Assembly (NCBI GenBank): GCA_000181795.3
Contig: CM012955.1
Coordinates: 3,659,246-3,723,245 of the forward strand
From: Trichinella spiralis
Lineage: Eukaryota > Nematoda > Enoplea > Trichinellida > Trichinellidae
DNA: 64,000 nucleotides
Direction: 5' to 3'
The notes beneath the pieces were generated by a model. The model did no database searches, was not told where the DNA came from, and saw only the letters and a list, made by a program, of their open reading frames with translations. The position numbers and the translations under genes are program-made. Shown piece after piece: positions 1-11,900 of the stretch. Position 1 is the stretch's first letter; every line of letters begins with the position of its first letter.

Positions 1-96
1 ATTGTGGCTTCATAACTTAATAAAATAAAACAAACATTGATTTAAAGCAATCTTTATATTAATTTTTATAGTTATTCATAATAGTACATTTTATAG

Positions 97-2883
97 ATGT
101 AAACTGTAAGCCTCACCCAGTAGACGTTGTCTTTGTATTTGACAGTTCTCAGAGCATTAAAAAAACATTTGAACACCAAAAAGAAGTTGTCATCGGTATG
201 GTGAAAAGGATGTCATTCAGACCAAATGCAGGCTTAGTGGGTTTAATTGAATACAGTCGTCATGTAAGTACACTGCTTCCGCTTCAATCACCTCAGTCAG
301 CTGATCAAGTGACTTCAAAATTTCAAAGCTTGAAGCATATTGGAGCATATACTTTGACAGCAGATGCAGTAAAAATTGGCGTTGAACAGCTTCGATATGG
401 TCGACCAGGAGTGGACAAGGTTTTCGTTTTAGTAACTGACGGTCATTCATTTAACAAATGGACTGACTTAGTCAAAGTAGCCGACAGCTTGCATGACACA
501 GGTGCAAAAGTTATTATAATAGCTATAGCAGAAGATTTGTACATGCCTGAGCTACATGAATACGCCGGTGCCCACGGAACTATTTTTACCCGACAGAATG
601 TTTCCGAAGTTGAAAATTATTTCGCTGCCTTAGTACATGACAAGTGTGAGACTGAAGTAGTTGCTGAAAAACACGAAGGTACAATTTAAGAGGCAGCAGA
701 TAAACAAGTATCTAATATGGAAATTTTTAGATTGTGCTGCTGATATCTTGTTTGTTCTTGACGCTTCAGGAAGCGTGAGTGATGACATAAATTTAGAAAA
801 AGCATTTATCAGAGAAGCTGTTAGCGCGTTGACGATACGGCCCACGGCGCATCGTGTTGCACTGATCGAATTCAGTAGTGAAGATATGCAAAAGTTGCAG
901 TGGAATTTTGATAAATACACTGATAAAAACAAACTTTTAAAAGCTGTGGATGGCAAGAAAATATTTAACATTATGAATCTAATGACATGCATCATTTTTG
1001 TTTTTTTCATTTAGAATTGCCTTTCTTTGCTGGAACTACTTTCCTAGGTAAAGCACTGCAATTTGCCGAAGGTGTTGTTAAGAATCGACGCCCTGGCATT
1101 CCTTTAATCATATTTGTACTTTCTGATGGCATCAGTTATGACGATGTTGCTCAATCTGCCGCACGTTTGCGCACTTTACCCAAAACTCACGTGGTTTCTA
1201 TTGGTTTTACTACTCCTGTGAACAAGTAATTTATTAAAAAAATATTTTAAATGCAACAATTAATCAATCATAAGGCTAATTGAAATTGTACGTCAGAATA
1301 ATTTTTGTAAACAAGTTTCTTAGTAGAAATTTGTTATGCAATGTGAAAAATCGTAAAGCATATGAAATGCATTTATAGAAAAGCATAATCAAAAGGTACT
1401 GCGCTAAATGATTTCACAGAATAATATTTATGAGCAGCAGCTTTCAATTTGTTATTGTTGCAATTTCTGTGTTTGCAGGTCAAGTTTATTGATAATCTAC
1501 ATTCTTTACCATGATAATGAATTTTAAACCATAAGAGTTTAGCAATATGACCTACATATATGTTCAGCATGCATTTCCAGTTTTTATAATATCTGATCAT
1601 TATAATCTGTTAGTAAATTAAAAAATTTTACTTAGTCATCTCATTTAGGTGCTTTGTTATTTTCAGCTTTCAAGCTACTATACTTTTCTTACTTAAAAAT
1701 ATGACCCTTAATAAGTTTCGTAAGATTAGAATTGTTTTGTAAGTTTTCCAGCATGGCAAGCATAAAATCTCCTTTATTCTGCACTTTGTGTTGATGTAAT
1801 GTTATAGAATTATTTTTATCAATTCTAATTGTATATTATTACAAAGGATGTTTGAGAAACAAAAGGTAAATTTTATTAATTAGCTTCATTTGATCTTTTC
1901 ATATAATTTGAATAAGTTTTAAATTGTTATGAAAGTTAAACGGTTGATTAATTTTTCTCAAGCATCTTTTGTAATGCTTTAAAAATAAAACGATGTACCA
2001 TATAATATGAAATAATCAATTTTTTAATGATTATTCTAATTATTCCTTAACTTTATTCTAGACCAGAACTTATAATGATTTCTGGCAGTGCAAATATGAC
2101 TTACACCCATAAGCAACTTCACAAAGTAAAGAAAGGAATAATGAAATCCAATTTGAATTGTGAACGAAATGCGGCATCAGAAAGTTCTTCAGAATCCTCA
2201 TCTGAATCTTCTGAATCAGCTTCATCAGAAGAGTCAAAACATGATAACAATCCATCAAAAGCTGTATCGTTAGCTGTTCACCAGTCGCCATATGGGCCTG
2301 CTTTTTCATTAGTGCAGAAAAATTTAGAACAGTCATTGTCAGAATGTGAAAGTAAATTTAGTAGTGCGTACTAAAAAAATATTTCAGTGCTTAGAATAAT
2401 ATTATTGTAGGAAATCCACCAAATTTTCTTATTTTGATCGATTCTTCAAAAAAGCAGGGTTCGGTAGATTCAAGAAGAGAAGTAGCGATGCAATTAATTT
2501 TCAAATTTCTCCACCAAAACCCTAAAGTTCAGATCACAGTAGTGCAACATCCATATCCTGAAAAGATTGAAAATGTTGGCCAACGGATCAATTCTTATTT
2601 ATTAGACTGCCATTTTGATATGTTTAAAAATGAAGGCAACACCCATGAAAGTGGAAAGACACCTCCTGCGGTATTGATTACTGATGCTGTCCACAGAAAA
2701 CATTTGCTTAACAAAGCCGTCCAGCTGACATCAGCTGGCCTCAATTTGTACTTTTTGACAGTTGATGAAAGCGAACAACCATCATCAGCTCAGCTCCGGA
2801 GCAGTGAACGCGTTTTTGGTCAAGACAATCTGAACGCGCTCTATGAAAAAATATTACAAAATAATGATTGCTTTGTAAAATAG
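97..2883 (+). CDS. Protein with three von Willebrand factor A domains (5' end missing)
   Basis: Extracellular-type adhesion or matrix protein, cut by the window start. I join exons 97-678, 731-952, 1015-1225, 2062-2351 and 2411-2883; all phases agree. The first vWA domain opens with the metal-site motif DSSQS and has TDGHS further on; the second has DASGS and SDGIS. The third starts LILIDSSKK, so the DxSxS metal site is incomplete there and this domain probably does not bind metal the usual way. A Ser/Glu-rich linker (about residues coded at 2175-2235) separates domains two and three. The intron at 953-1014 begins with GC. The 836-base intron 1226-2061 shows nothing coding. Family assignment is from domain motifs; nematodes have many vWA proteins and I cannot name an ortholog. 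Confidence 0.9.
953..1014 (+). other. GC-AG intron in the vWA gene
   Basis: The upstream exon ends GTG GAT G and is followed by GCAAGA; the acceptor is TTTAG. Only this junction gives the continuous reading AVDELPFFAGTT, which matches the expected vWA helix and the T of the metal site. No GT in the neighbourhood gives the right phase. Confidence 0.75.
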
Positions 2884-3313
2884 AAATTTTCCTTCAGAAG
2901 TTTACAATTTGTGATTTGCCATGTTTTGATTTAGCATATTCGATTTCATAGGCAACGTGACAATTTTTTGATGAAAATAGTTTAGACTTTGTGAACGAGA
3001 TGTGAATATACTGATTCTTTAATTGAACATGTTGAAACAGCAACCACTTATTGTAAAAGTTGAATCTTCCATTCTACGCTATGTATATGAAATACTTCTT
3101 TTTATATTCTGAAAATTTTGCATCTGAATGAAATAAGTGTAATAATAAAATAATTTGTAAAAATCATATTTTCTTTGTTTTTGCAGTTATTATTAAAAGT
3201 ACATTAATATTTTAAACTTGTGTATCATTTATATTTGTAATTTCAGTTCACTTTTTAAATTTTAAACTGAAAGACAGACAGCTAATGATAATTCTCAGAA
3301 AATGGTGAAGATA
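2884..3313. other. Intergenic, convergent 3' ends
   Basis: AT-rich gap between the stop of the vWA gene (+) and the stop of the K+ channel gene (-). An AATAAAA-type signal near 3146 could serve the vWA gene. I see no open frame of interest. Confidence 0.6.
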
Positions 3314-5990
3314 TTACTGATCAATGTAGTGCATATAAGAATGTCCATCTGGAACAAAAGAGTGTTGATATCGAGCTGAATCAGTTAAAGTATTTAAATC
3401 AGATTTAGCAATAATTTGCTGAATCATTTCTTCCGTTAATCCGTACTTATCTTTCAAACCATGCATTTGGCGGATCCATTCTTTGAACGAATCTGCTTTT
3501 CCACCGAGTACATTGCTTAAATTATATATATTTCGGCCAAAATAATGTATCTTTTGAATATAATGTGTGCCCATGCTGTCAATGCACATTGTTGATATGA
3601 TCAATCCAAAAAAAATAAATAATAAAGTAAATATTAAAGACTGATCGTCCGCATTTGGAACCAAATCACCGAATCCTATCGTCAGTGCAGTTACTGCGCA
3701 GTAATAGAATGAATCCCAGTATTGCCAGAAGTGAAATTGATGAAAAAATGCTGCACATATTCCCACAAATAAAAGCAATATAAGAATAAGAAATAATGGT
3801 GGCGCTTTTGCTGACGTCTCACTTTCAACGTCCAGTTCATCTCTGATGTTTTTTGAAATTGATGCATCGATACATTCACCTGACTGAAAATGGTTGTCTG
3901 CATTTTGTAAAATTGTCGATGGCTGCTTGCATTCAAATGAGCAGCGATATGGTAAATATTTTTGTTTCCAGCATTTCCAGAATGATTTTATCCATACAGA
4001 TAAAGACAAATATATGGACGAAAGCAAATCGACAGAAAATTTGCTGAAGTTACCGACCGTAACTAATGATAGAGGTATACCGATGCATGCGTAAAAAATG
4101 CAAAACAAGCGACCCCAAAAAGTTGTTGGAGCTAAGTTACCATATCCTATAATTAAAGTGAAAAGAAGTCAGTGAATTAGAAAAAATGTGGCATGCATAT
4201 ATGTGTAAAATATCATATGCGCATATTTATTCATACTGTATATATATATATATATATATTTGTTTATTTATATATTTATTATATATCTCAAAAAATGCAT
4301 GTAGATTATACTTATTATGTATGTTGAGCACACATTTATAAAATTTTCTGAATGCATTTCATGAAAAGATATTAAATTAATATATATATTTAAATATTAG
4401 CATTTCGACTAAATTAATTGGTCAAAAATATTAAAATGCTTTGTAAAAATTTGCTTTCTACCTGGAATCAAAATTAATAACAGTTATTTAATTGAAGTAT
4501 TTTTAATATTTCTTTTTTAATTAAGAATTATAACAAAAATGTTTCAAAACATTTGTTGTGTAAATGATTAATAATTCAGATCATACAATTTGCGTGGCAA
4601 TTCACGTTGGTCATAGTTAATGAAATTATACTCGTACATATTTAAAAATACTGCAATAAAAACTAACCGACAGTAGTTATTAATGTAGTAGAGAAAAGAA
4701 GAGCAGAACGAAGACTCCAAGACAACGAAGAATAGTTTCTACCCATGTCTTTAGCTCTAATTCCTTCTTTGAAAGCATAAAAAGTAGATTTTACCATTTT
4801 TTCTATTTCACTTTGACTAATGTTATTAAACTCCAGATCTGACAGACTTTGGTTGATCGTTGAACTCCACAGCTGCTCCAGTACATTGTTTTGAACAGCT
4901 CTTAAGCGTCTTGAAGCAGCAAGCTTGTGCTCTAATTCAAATGACTGTTCAAGTTTGACAAACACAACCGCACCGATTACAATGTATAAACATGTGCTTA
5001 TGACCAAAACGATATGTGGAAGAACAATGCGCGCCTTCTAAAACCATATAAAATGTATTCTATTGCATCTACAAAGCATTTATTAATGATCAACTTATAT
5101 TTAATTTTCATTTCAATCTTTGCATGTATTTGATGCAAGATAAATCAATACCAATACTCTTGTTTTCCCTTACTTGGGTTTCACTTTAAAATAATCTAAA
5201 GGTAACATAAGCAAGATAGCAAAACTGCTGTAAAATTTTAAAATCTATAATTCATATTTATATTTTTTGATAAAAAATTTACATACATAAATCCTGTTGC
5301 TTCTACTCAATTCTCATGATTACTTGTATTAAATTTTACAGTTATTTATGAATTAAATCAGTTTAATTTTACAGATTAATGAATAGACTATTGAATGTCA
5401 GAAAACAGATAAAAGATTAATATATAATACTAATATAATTGTTCAGATAATTAGCAAATAAAGATATTATTTATATTGCTAAAATAAACAAATAAAAGTG
5501 GAATCAGTGGACAAATTTTCTTTGAAAAATAATTTAATTTTGGCTTTTCATCAATTTTAGATATAATCGTGATAAAAGTTATTCTGACGTACAAGCACAA
5601 TTATCTGAAAACTTTTTGGTCAAATCAAAATTCTAATAATCAATACTTTTGGAGGTTACAACATGTGTAATAATATTTTTCTTTTGAAATAATAATTTAT
5701 TTAAAATGCATTTTGTAAAAAATTGATCTAGTAATATAAGCATAATAAAATCGAGCATCGACATTGCATTGCCCATTGTCAAAAAGTCTTTAAAAGTTTT
5801 ACTTACGCTGTACAGCATTGAGTTTTTAGAAATTTTGCAGTTTGCAACTTCTGAATTATCAATTCCATTAATTTCACTATTTCTAGCTGCCCTACTGCAT
5901 CTCGCTAGTGATGCAAAAGAAGATTCGTTGCTGTGAGTTGCTGGCCACGTATCCATTCCGTTGAATTCAAATGCCCAGGAAATGGCTCGG
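3314..5990 (-). CDS. Two-pore-domain potassium channel (TWK/KCNK family)
   Basis: Plasma-membrane K+ leak channel subunit. Exons on the minus strand: 5807-5990 (first recognised), 4668-5037, 3314-4146. The first selectivity filter TTVGYGN is split by the second intron (TTVG before it, YGNL after it); the second filter is TIGFGDL. Four membrane segments are visible: M1 beginning IVLPHIVLVIS, M2 around ACIGIPLSLVTVG, M3 APPLFLILILLLF, M4 LIFTLLFIFFGLI, with the long M1-P1 loop typical of the family. The first exon follows a strong TTTTCAG acceptor at 5991-5992, so a further upstream exon may exist; alternatively translation starts at the ATG at 5956, which gives about 450 residues. Introns of 520 and 769 bases separate the exons. 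Which TWK member it is cannot be told from the sequence. Confidence 0.93.
4239..4259. repeat. (TA)n microsatellite
   Basis: About ten TA units inside the second intron of the K+ channel gene. Confidence 0.9.
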
Positions 5991-7605
5991 CTGAAAATTG
6001 GTAGCAATGTGAATGCTTGTTAATACTCCTTACTTCTTGTCAGTGATTCTTGTTAATGCAGACAAATTCCGCGTCATCAAACTTTTTCTTAACAATGCTC
6101 TGCGCTAATAACACTGAACTAGACGCTTAAAATTTGATTCCAATTTGACGCCTGCAAACCGCTTAATATGTCCAGATTAATACAGCACAAATAACAATGT
6201 TCTCGGTGTGATCAAAATTTCACTCGAGTCAGAGATCAAGTCACAGTGTTAACGTTGAAATCAATTTTGAACACATATTCTTGTAAATGATTGATTCAAA
6301 TTTCTTAGCTTAGCGTTATATTTTACGGATTTAATAGCTTGGACACTGAAACAAAATGTGTCAGATGTTTGCTAAATGGCTAATATGTCTCGTAAAAAAG
6401 TGCTCAGTAAAACTTTTCATTGCTTGAACGATTGCATGTGTGAGAAGCATTGATTTTCACTCACTAATCGACCGTGAAAATTGACGATATTCAGCTAACT
6501 TGAAAGGAAGTAAATAAAAAAGAGAATTTGAAGCTAATCGATGCGCATGACGATTTCTATTCATTTTCCAGGTAAGCTTAGCATAAGTGATTGAAAAGAA
6601 CCCTTATCTCAATCGACAACAGCTTTCGCGTGAAAGCAGTTTCAGTTCACTATTCAAACAACGTTGCTAAGCAATGTCAACGACTTTGCAATTGATCGCT
6701 TCACAACTGCAAGTGCAATCTCTTTGTGAGAACATTTTTTTTTGTTAATAAATTTATTTTGCAAAACTTTCAACTTAAAATTAGTTTATTAATTAATTTT
6801 AATACACACTGAATTGTCTTATGTCGTCACATTAAATCAAAATTTTCTCCATGTATCTTACTTGGGTAATGCAATCAACAAATTATGCAAATTTTCTGAT
6901 CATCAATGAAATAGAACAGGCCGTGTTTGCGATTTTATGCATATGCAACAAAAGTGTCTCCTATCATATAATTGTATATATATATATTTCATAAACCTCA
7001 GTCCGTTTTTGCAAATTTTTCGAAAAACATCACTAATTTGTTAATCTACTGATATTTTTAAAATTTCCAAATGAAGTTTTCAGTCTGTCAAATTTATGAC
7101 AATATTTTAGATAAAAATTATATTTTATGACAACAAATGCTTTTATTAATATCATAGTGTGACTGAAATATTAAAATTACTTTTATTTCAAAAATGGACA
7201 CAACACAAGCAAACAAGTAAAAGTTAATGTTATATTATTTTCTTTAATTTGATTTGATTTGATTTGTTCATTATCATTTTTTACAATTATTTACAAATCT
7301 TTTTAATATTTTAGCATAAAAAATACATATATGTAGTGTTTATTTAAAAATAATGCAACGCGAACTTATTTTGTACTTAAAATAAGTAAAATTCATTTTT
7401 TTATTGTAAAAATTTTCATACTTTTACAAAAAAATAAAACAATATAAAGTGTTTAAAAAAATATTTTTTTCATGTTGGTGTAGAATTATGAAATACAACA
7501 TAATTTATCGTCCACAAATTGTTCTCTATAATATATTCATTGTTAATTTAACCTATTTTGATCATGTAAATACACAGCCAGACGAGTAATGGTGCACTTT
7601 ATTTA
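5991..7605. other. Intergenic, upstream of the K+ channel gene
   Basis: AT-rich sequence with no convincing open frame. It should hold the promoter and perhaps a first exon of the K+ channel gene. The part near 6160-6700 is less AT-biased than the rest. Confidence 0.5.
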
Positions 7606-7669
7606 TTAGCTAATCTGAATGGCATCACTTATGTAGTTCACCACGTTTCCGTTTATTCTGAAAAACAAA

Positions 7670-8045
7670 TTACTTATCTTTTCTTTTAATCTGCACGGTT
7701 GGATTTCTGGTCACGTGGCGGTTATGCAGTTGACGTATGGTGCAATCATTCTTGAACAGGGTCAACTGTACTGGTGAGCTGAACTCTTGGTCTTCGTACT
7801 GAAGCAGCTGTTTAGGAAAAAAAAATTTTGCTAGTGCTATTGTAACTAGGTCATTATATATATATATATGATTAACCGTGGTAATTTGCGCGCAAATGCA
7901 ACAGAAGGCAGCTATGTAAATAATCATATATCCGCAGTGTAATATTGCAAGTCACTTACTGTTCTCAGTTCACAGTTTGCTCGATTACAGTTTACTGTGC
8001 AACTATTACAACAGAGCAATTGTTGTCTGGTGCTAATTGGCAGCA
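7670..8045 (-). CDS. Possible two-exon small cysteine-rich protein (uncertain)
   Basis: Two exons fit: 7960-8045 (starting at ATG 8045, with the cysteine cluster CCNSCTVNCNRANC) joined to 7670-7807. The donor is GTAAGT, the acceptor TTTTCCTAAACAG, and both are phase 0. The product would be about 74 residues ending IKRKDK, with a polar second half (KNDCTIRQLHNRHVTRNP). No signal peptide is visible, so an upstream exon may be missing. I do not recognise a family. The alternative is a chance open frame; the good splice signals and the cysteine spacing are the reasons to list it. Confidence 0.35.
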
Positions 8046-8680
8046 TTCCTTCAGGCGGTTCAATTTTTCATTGGATAAAAAGTACAAGAATTCTTTTTCA
8101 CATTTTTTTCAAAAATTAGTTGTGATTTAAACATTTATTTAATATAAAAAAACTGCAGTATATTTTTTGAATAAAAATAGTAATAGGTACAAAATAAAAA
8201 ATACTCTATTAAATTGTCAGTTTATTTTATGAATCAATACAATGAGTATGTCAATATGGAGAGCTAAAACAGCTGAAATATTAATTCAGCTTATCATTTT
8301 AACTCTTTCTATAAAATTTTGGTAATCTACTGGTTATATTCCATCGGTGTAATTTTGTCAAAGACAATTTATTATTTTAACAAACACATAATTTTTCTTA
8401 TTTTATTAAATATTTACTTTAAAATTTACATTTTCTAAAATTCTTCATTACTGGTGAATTGGATTTATATTTTTAAATTGTGGGTTTCCACCCTTTTACG
8501 TGTTTTGTCCAGCTTTGCATTGTCAAAACAAAAATGTAATGCATCCAGTTTACTTGATTATATGATCACAACTAGTCAATTCATGCAAGTAATAAAAAGT
8601 TCTAATACAATACATTAATATACAATGTAAACTACCTACTACTTATTACTAATAACTATCAATAAGTTGTACTAATAATG

Positions 8681-8719
<39 letters not shown>

Positions 8720-8945
8720 GCAATGTAAATATGCATATAATATAAGAAAATTCATGCAATAATGCAGCTAACAATACAAAATAATTTATGGATAATAAAT
8801 AGTCTAAAATGTGTGCTTGCCACTGATAAATAAATGAAGTTAAATGAAAAAGATTCGAGAGTCTCACAAAAACAAACTCCACAGACATATAACTGCTGTT
8901 TGATATCACATCCACGGCTAAAAATGATCTCAATTAAGATTCAAA
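8046..8945. other. Intergenic, with (ATA)n microsatellite
   Basis: AT-rich gap downstream of the SOX-like gene. It holds an AAT/ATA triplet repeat at about 8672-8717. An acceptor-like ATTTTTAG near 8920 (minus strand) could give the SOX-like gene an alternative last exon ending in Pro-Trp-Met. Confidence 0.5.
8672..8717. repeat. (ATA)n microsatellite
   Basis: About fourteen AAT/ATA triplets downstream of the SOX-like gene. Confidence 0.9.
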
Positions 8946-11900
8946 TTAAAATTTTATAAATGAAATATATACTTCAACTATTTTCCTTTTTCTTCCAGCT
9001 TTGGCTGCAGATGATTGCGCTTGGTACATGCTCTGTTGCAACATCTTGGATGTAATTTGTGCTTCATCATCACCACCTAGCCCAGAATCGGCTGACACGA
9101 GAGATTCCGCTATTTCAATCTGAAAATACAATTCATCTTCACTAGTTTTATTTAAAAAGATTATCTTTTGTACGTACGGTTCGCTCCAATGTCTCAGCTG
9201 TTAGAGAGGCGACAGTTGCATGTAAACGATTTGAACAAAGTACGTCTAAAATCGTAGTTGGCATAAAGCTGGGCTGTAGCAACACGGGTGACATCTGCTC
9301 AAAACCGTTTCCACAAGTAGTTTCATGTGCAGGCGCTGGCTGCTGATCAACAGATACTGCTTGTTGCTCAAAACGCAGAGAAGGAGGAGGTATTCCAAAT
9401 AACTTATAGTCAATTTTTTGGATATTCTCCAATTCAATTATACCATTTATAATACGATCTAAATCAGGATCATTTGAAGGCAGAGCATTCAACAATGCTA
9501 AATCATCTGGCCGTTGTTGCTGATTTTGTGGTGGAATTGCAACACGAATACGGGGCATTTCAAAACGTCTCCTTTTTTGAGTCGGATGCTGATAATCTGC
9601 ATTCATGTTATTCATATTTTGCATTCCAAACTTTGGAGCTGATGTACCCAACAGTGCCTGTTTTATTGCAGCATTTTGTTGTACTTGTGGCTGTTCTGGC
9701 TTTGCAGAAGGCACTTCAGCCAGACTTGTCATCGATGGTTCATACTCGGTCACAGATGTATCTTTAAGATAAGCCACGATCCTCTTTATGATTTCAGCTT
9801 CATTTGGTGTTACACGTTCGACGTGACTAGTAGAAGATGCTGCGCTGTAAGGCTTTGCGACTAATGTCGCATCATATGCCAAACGCATTTGTGACGAGCC
9901 GTTACACAGCGTGGATGGTACACTACCATTATTACTGTAAGTGGAAGCCGTTGATAAATTGCGCGGGACTTGCCGAAATTTTGAATTACGAGTTTGTTGC
10001 ACAGGTGCTATACTGCAAGTTCCAGGCGCACTCAGATTATAATTTGCCGGTATTGGTGACACGCTATTAGTTGTAGACACTGATGGCGCATTGCAAGAAT
10101 GCACCTGTTTACTATTCTGATTTTTCTTCTTTCTCCGAGGACAATATTTGTAATTAGGAAATTCCCAGATATGCATCAAATGTAACCAATAAGCTATTTG
10201 TTTATAACAGTGTTTTTTACGACGGTCGAGGGTGTTCCACTCATCACCAAGCACTCTGCTAAGCTGTGCATTGTTTTGAGATGCTTCCATTTGAGATTTA
10301 TTTCGACAATGACGAGCCCATACCATAAAACTGTTTAACGGGCGACGAATTTTTTTACCATCAACGTGCTTCATGCCAGTGAGATCTGAATATGGGGTGC
10401 TGCTTTCGAGCAGCGCACTCGGTGATAATTTCCGCAAATTTTCAACAATATCCACTTTTGTAGCTGTGCTAAAACTGGCGTCATTATACGCACAGTATGT
10501 GGAGTCCAGTGGGCATTTGCATAATTCTAAAAACAGTCAATCAGTAGTGATGTTTATGTATACTGTTTACCCCTATCATTATGCGCTAAGTTTTAATTAT
10601 ACATCATCTATTATAAGAATTCACTTGACTAGAGTAACAATAGTTGTTAGAAAACTGTTAGATGACAATAGCTGATGCACTAGTTAGCAAACACTTAAGA
10701 CAGTCAACAAAAAACATATAGCTTTTTAGCGCCATCCTGTGTTCAAATGATCTTGATGGGGTCAGATTACATGACCTAAGCATTACAATTATTGTTTTCT
10801 GCCAACCCAACTTTACAAGATCGCCTAGCTGAAATAGCAGTGCTTGCGTATTTGTTCAAAGTTTTCAAATAGATAAAGCATGGTAGCTTTCGACCCAGTT
10901 TACACCCCCTGCTGCCGCAATTATAGAAAGATCAGTCGCTGATTACAGCATCAAGTAATGACGCTCATTCTTGACCTGTTCATACAAGAGAAACAGAACG
11001 GACTATAAAACGATCAGCCAGGTCATCTGAACAACAATTATATTTGCTGATTCATACATTTTTCAAGATTAGACAACTGGTCGAACTTCCAATCCTAATA
11101 TCTAAGATTAAGATCTAACAGAACTTTTCTCATGTGAAAAATTAAACTGAAGCAATATTTTGCTATTTTTTTCACAGAATGCCTATTTTTCAAAGAATAT
11201 TGAGAAGATTTTAAATAAAAGAAGCGAATTTGAATGCCCATTATACTACTCTGCTATTTGCATGTCACTTTAATTATGAAGATAAAAATACTAAAAATAT
11301 ACCTCATATCTGATTTTTTGAATATTACATTTCTAAAGACAGTAAAGTTGCGTCACTGCTACGCAATAAATCATTATAATTATATTGATCTTTTTTTAAC
11401 ATACATAGATTTTTAAAACAACAATTAATTGCAACTGTAATATTTAGAAAAGTTTTTTGAGCCTAAGTGAATGATTTTTCAGTTGACAATATTATGGCAA
11501 CTATGGATTATATTGTATTAAAAAATCAGAATGCTCTGTATTGTTTTATGTTACTTCATTTATTATATTTATAATCGATGTAGTCCTATGCAGAAATAAC
11601 TCTCAGGTAAGAAGAAAACAAAATGTATACATACTTCCTGTAGGAGAAATGCTCAACTGATGGTCGTCAAACATCTTCAATAATGTTGACCATACACACT
11701 GGATAGAAAGCAGCAAGACAAAAGCCAAGATCAATCGAAATGACACAGACAATTCAATAGAAGAGAAATGATGGAAATGAGCACCGGTCCTTAGCGTGGT
11801 TGGGGATAAATTCTTCAACCTAGTTTTTCTTTTACCTGATTTGTCAGAGCTGTTCAGGAACAGTTACACACATTTTATTGGCTAATTTTATAGCTAGGTG

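Noticed and set aside
7606-7675. A further exon extending the small cysteine-rich gene to a stop at 7606
   Set aside because: It would need an intron of only 16 bases.
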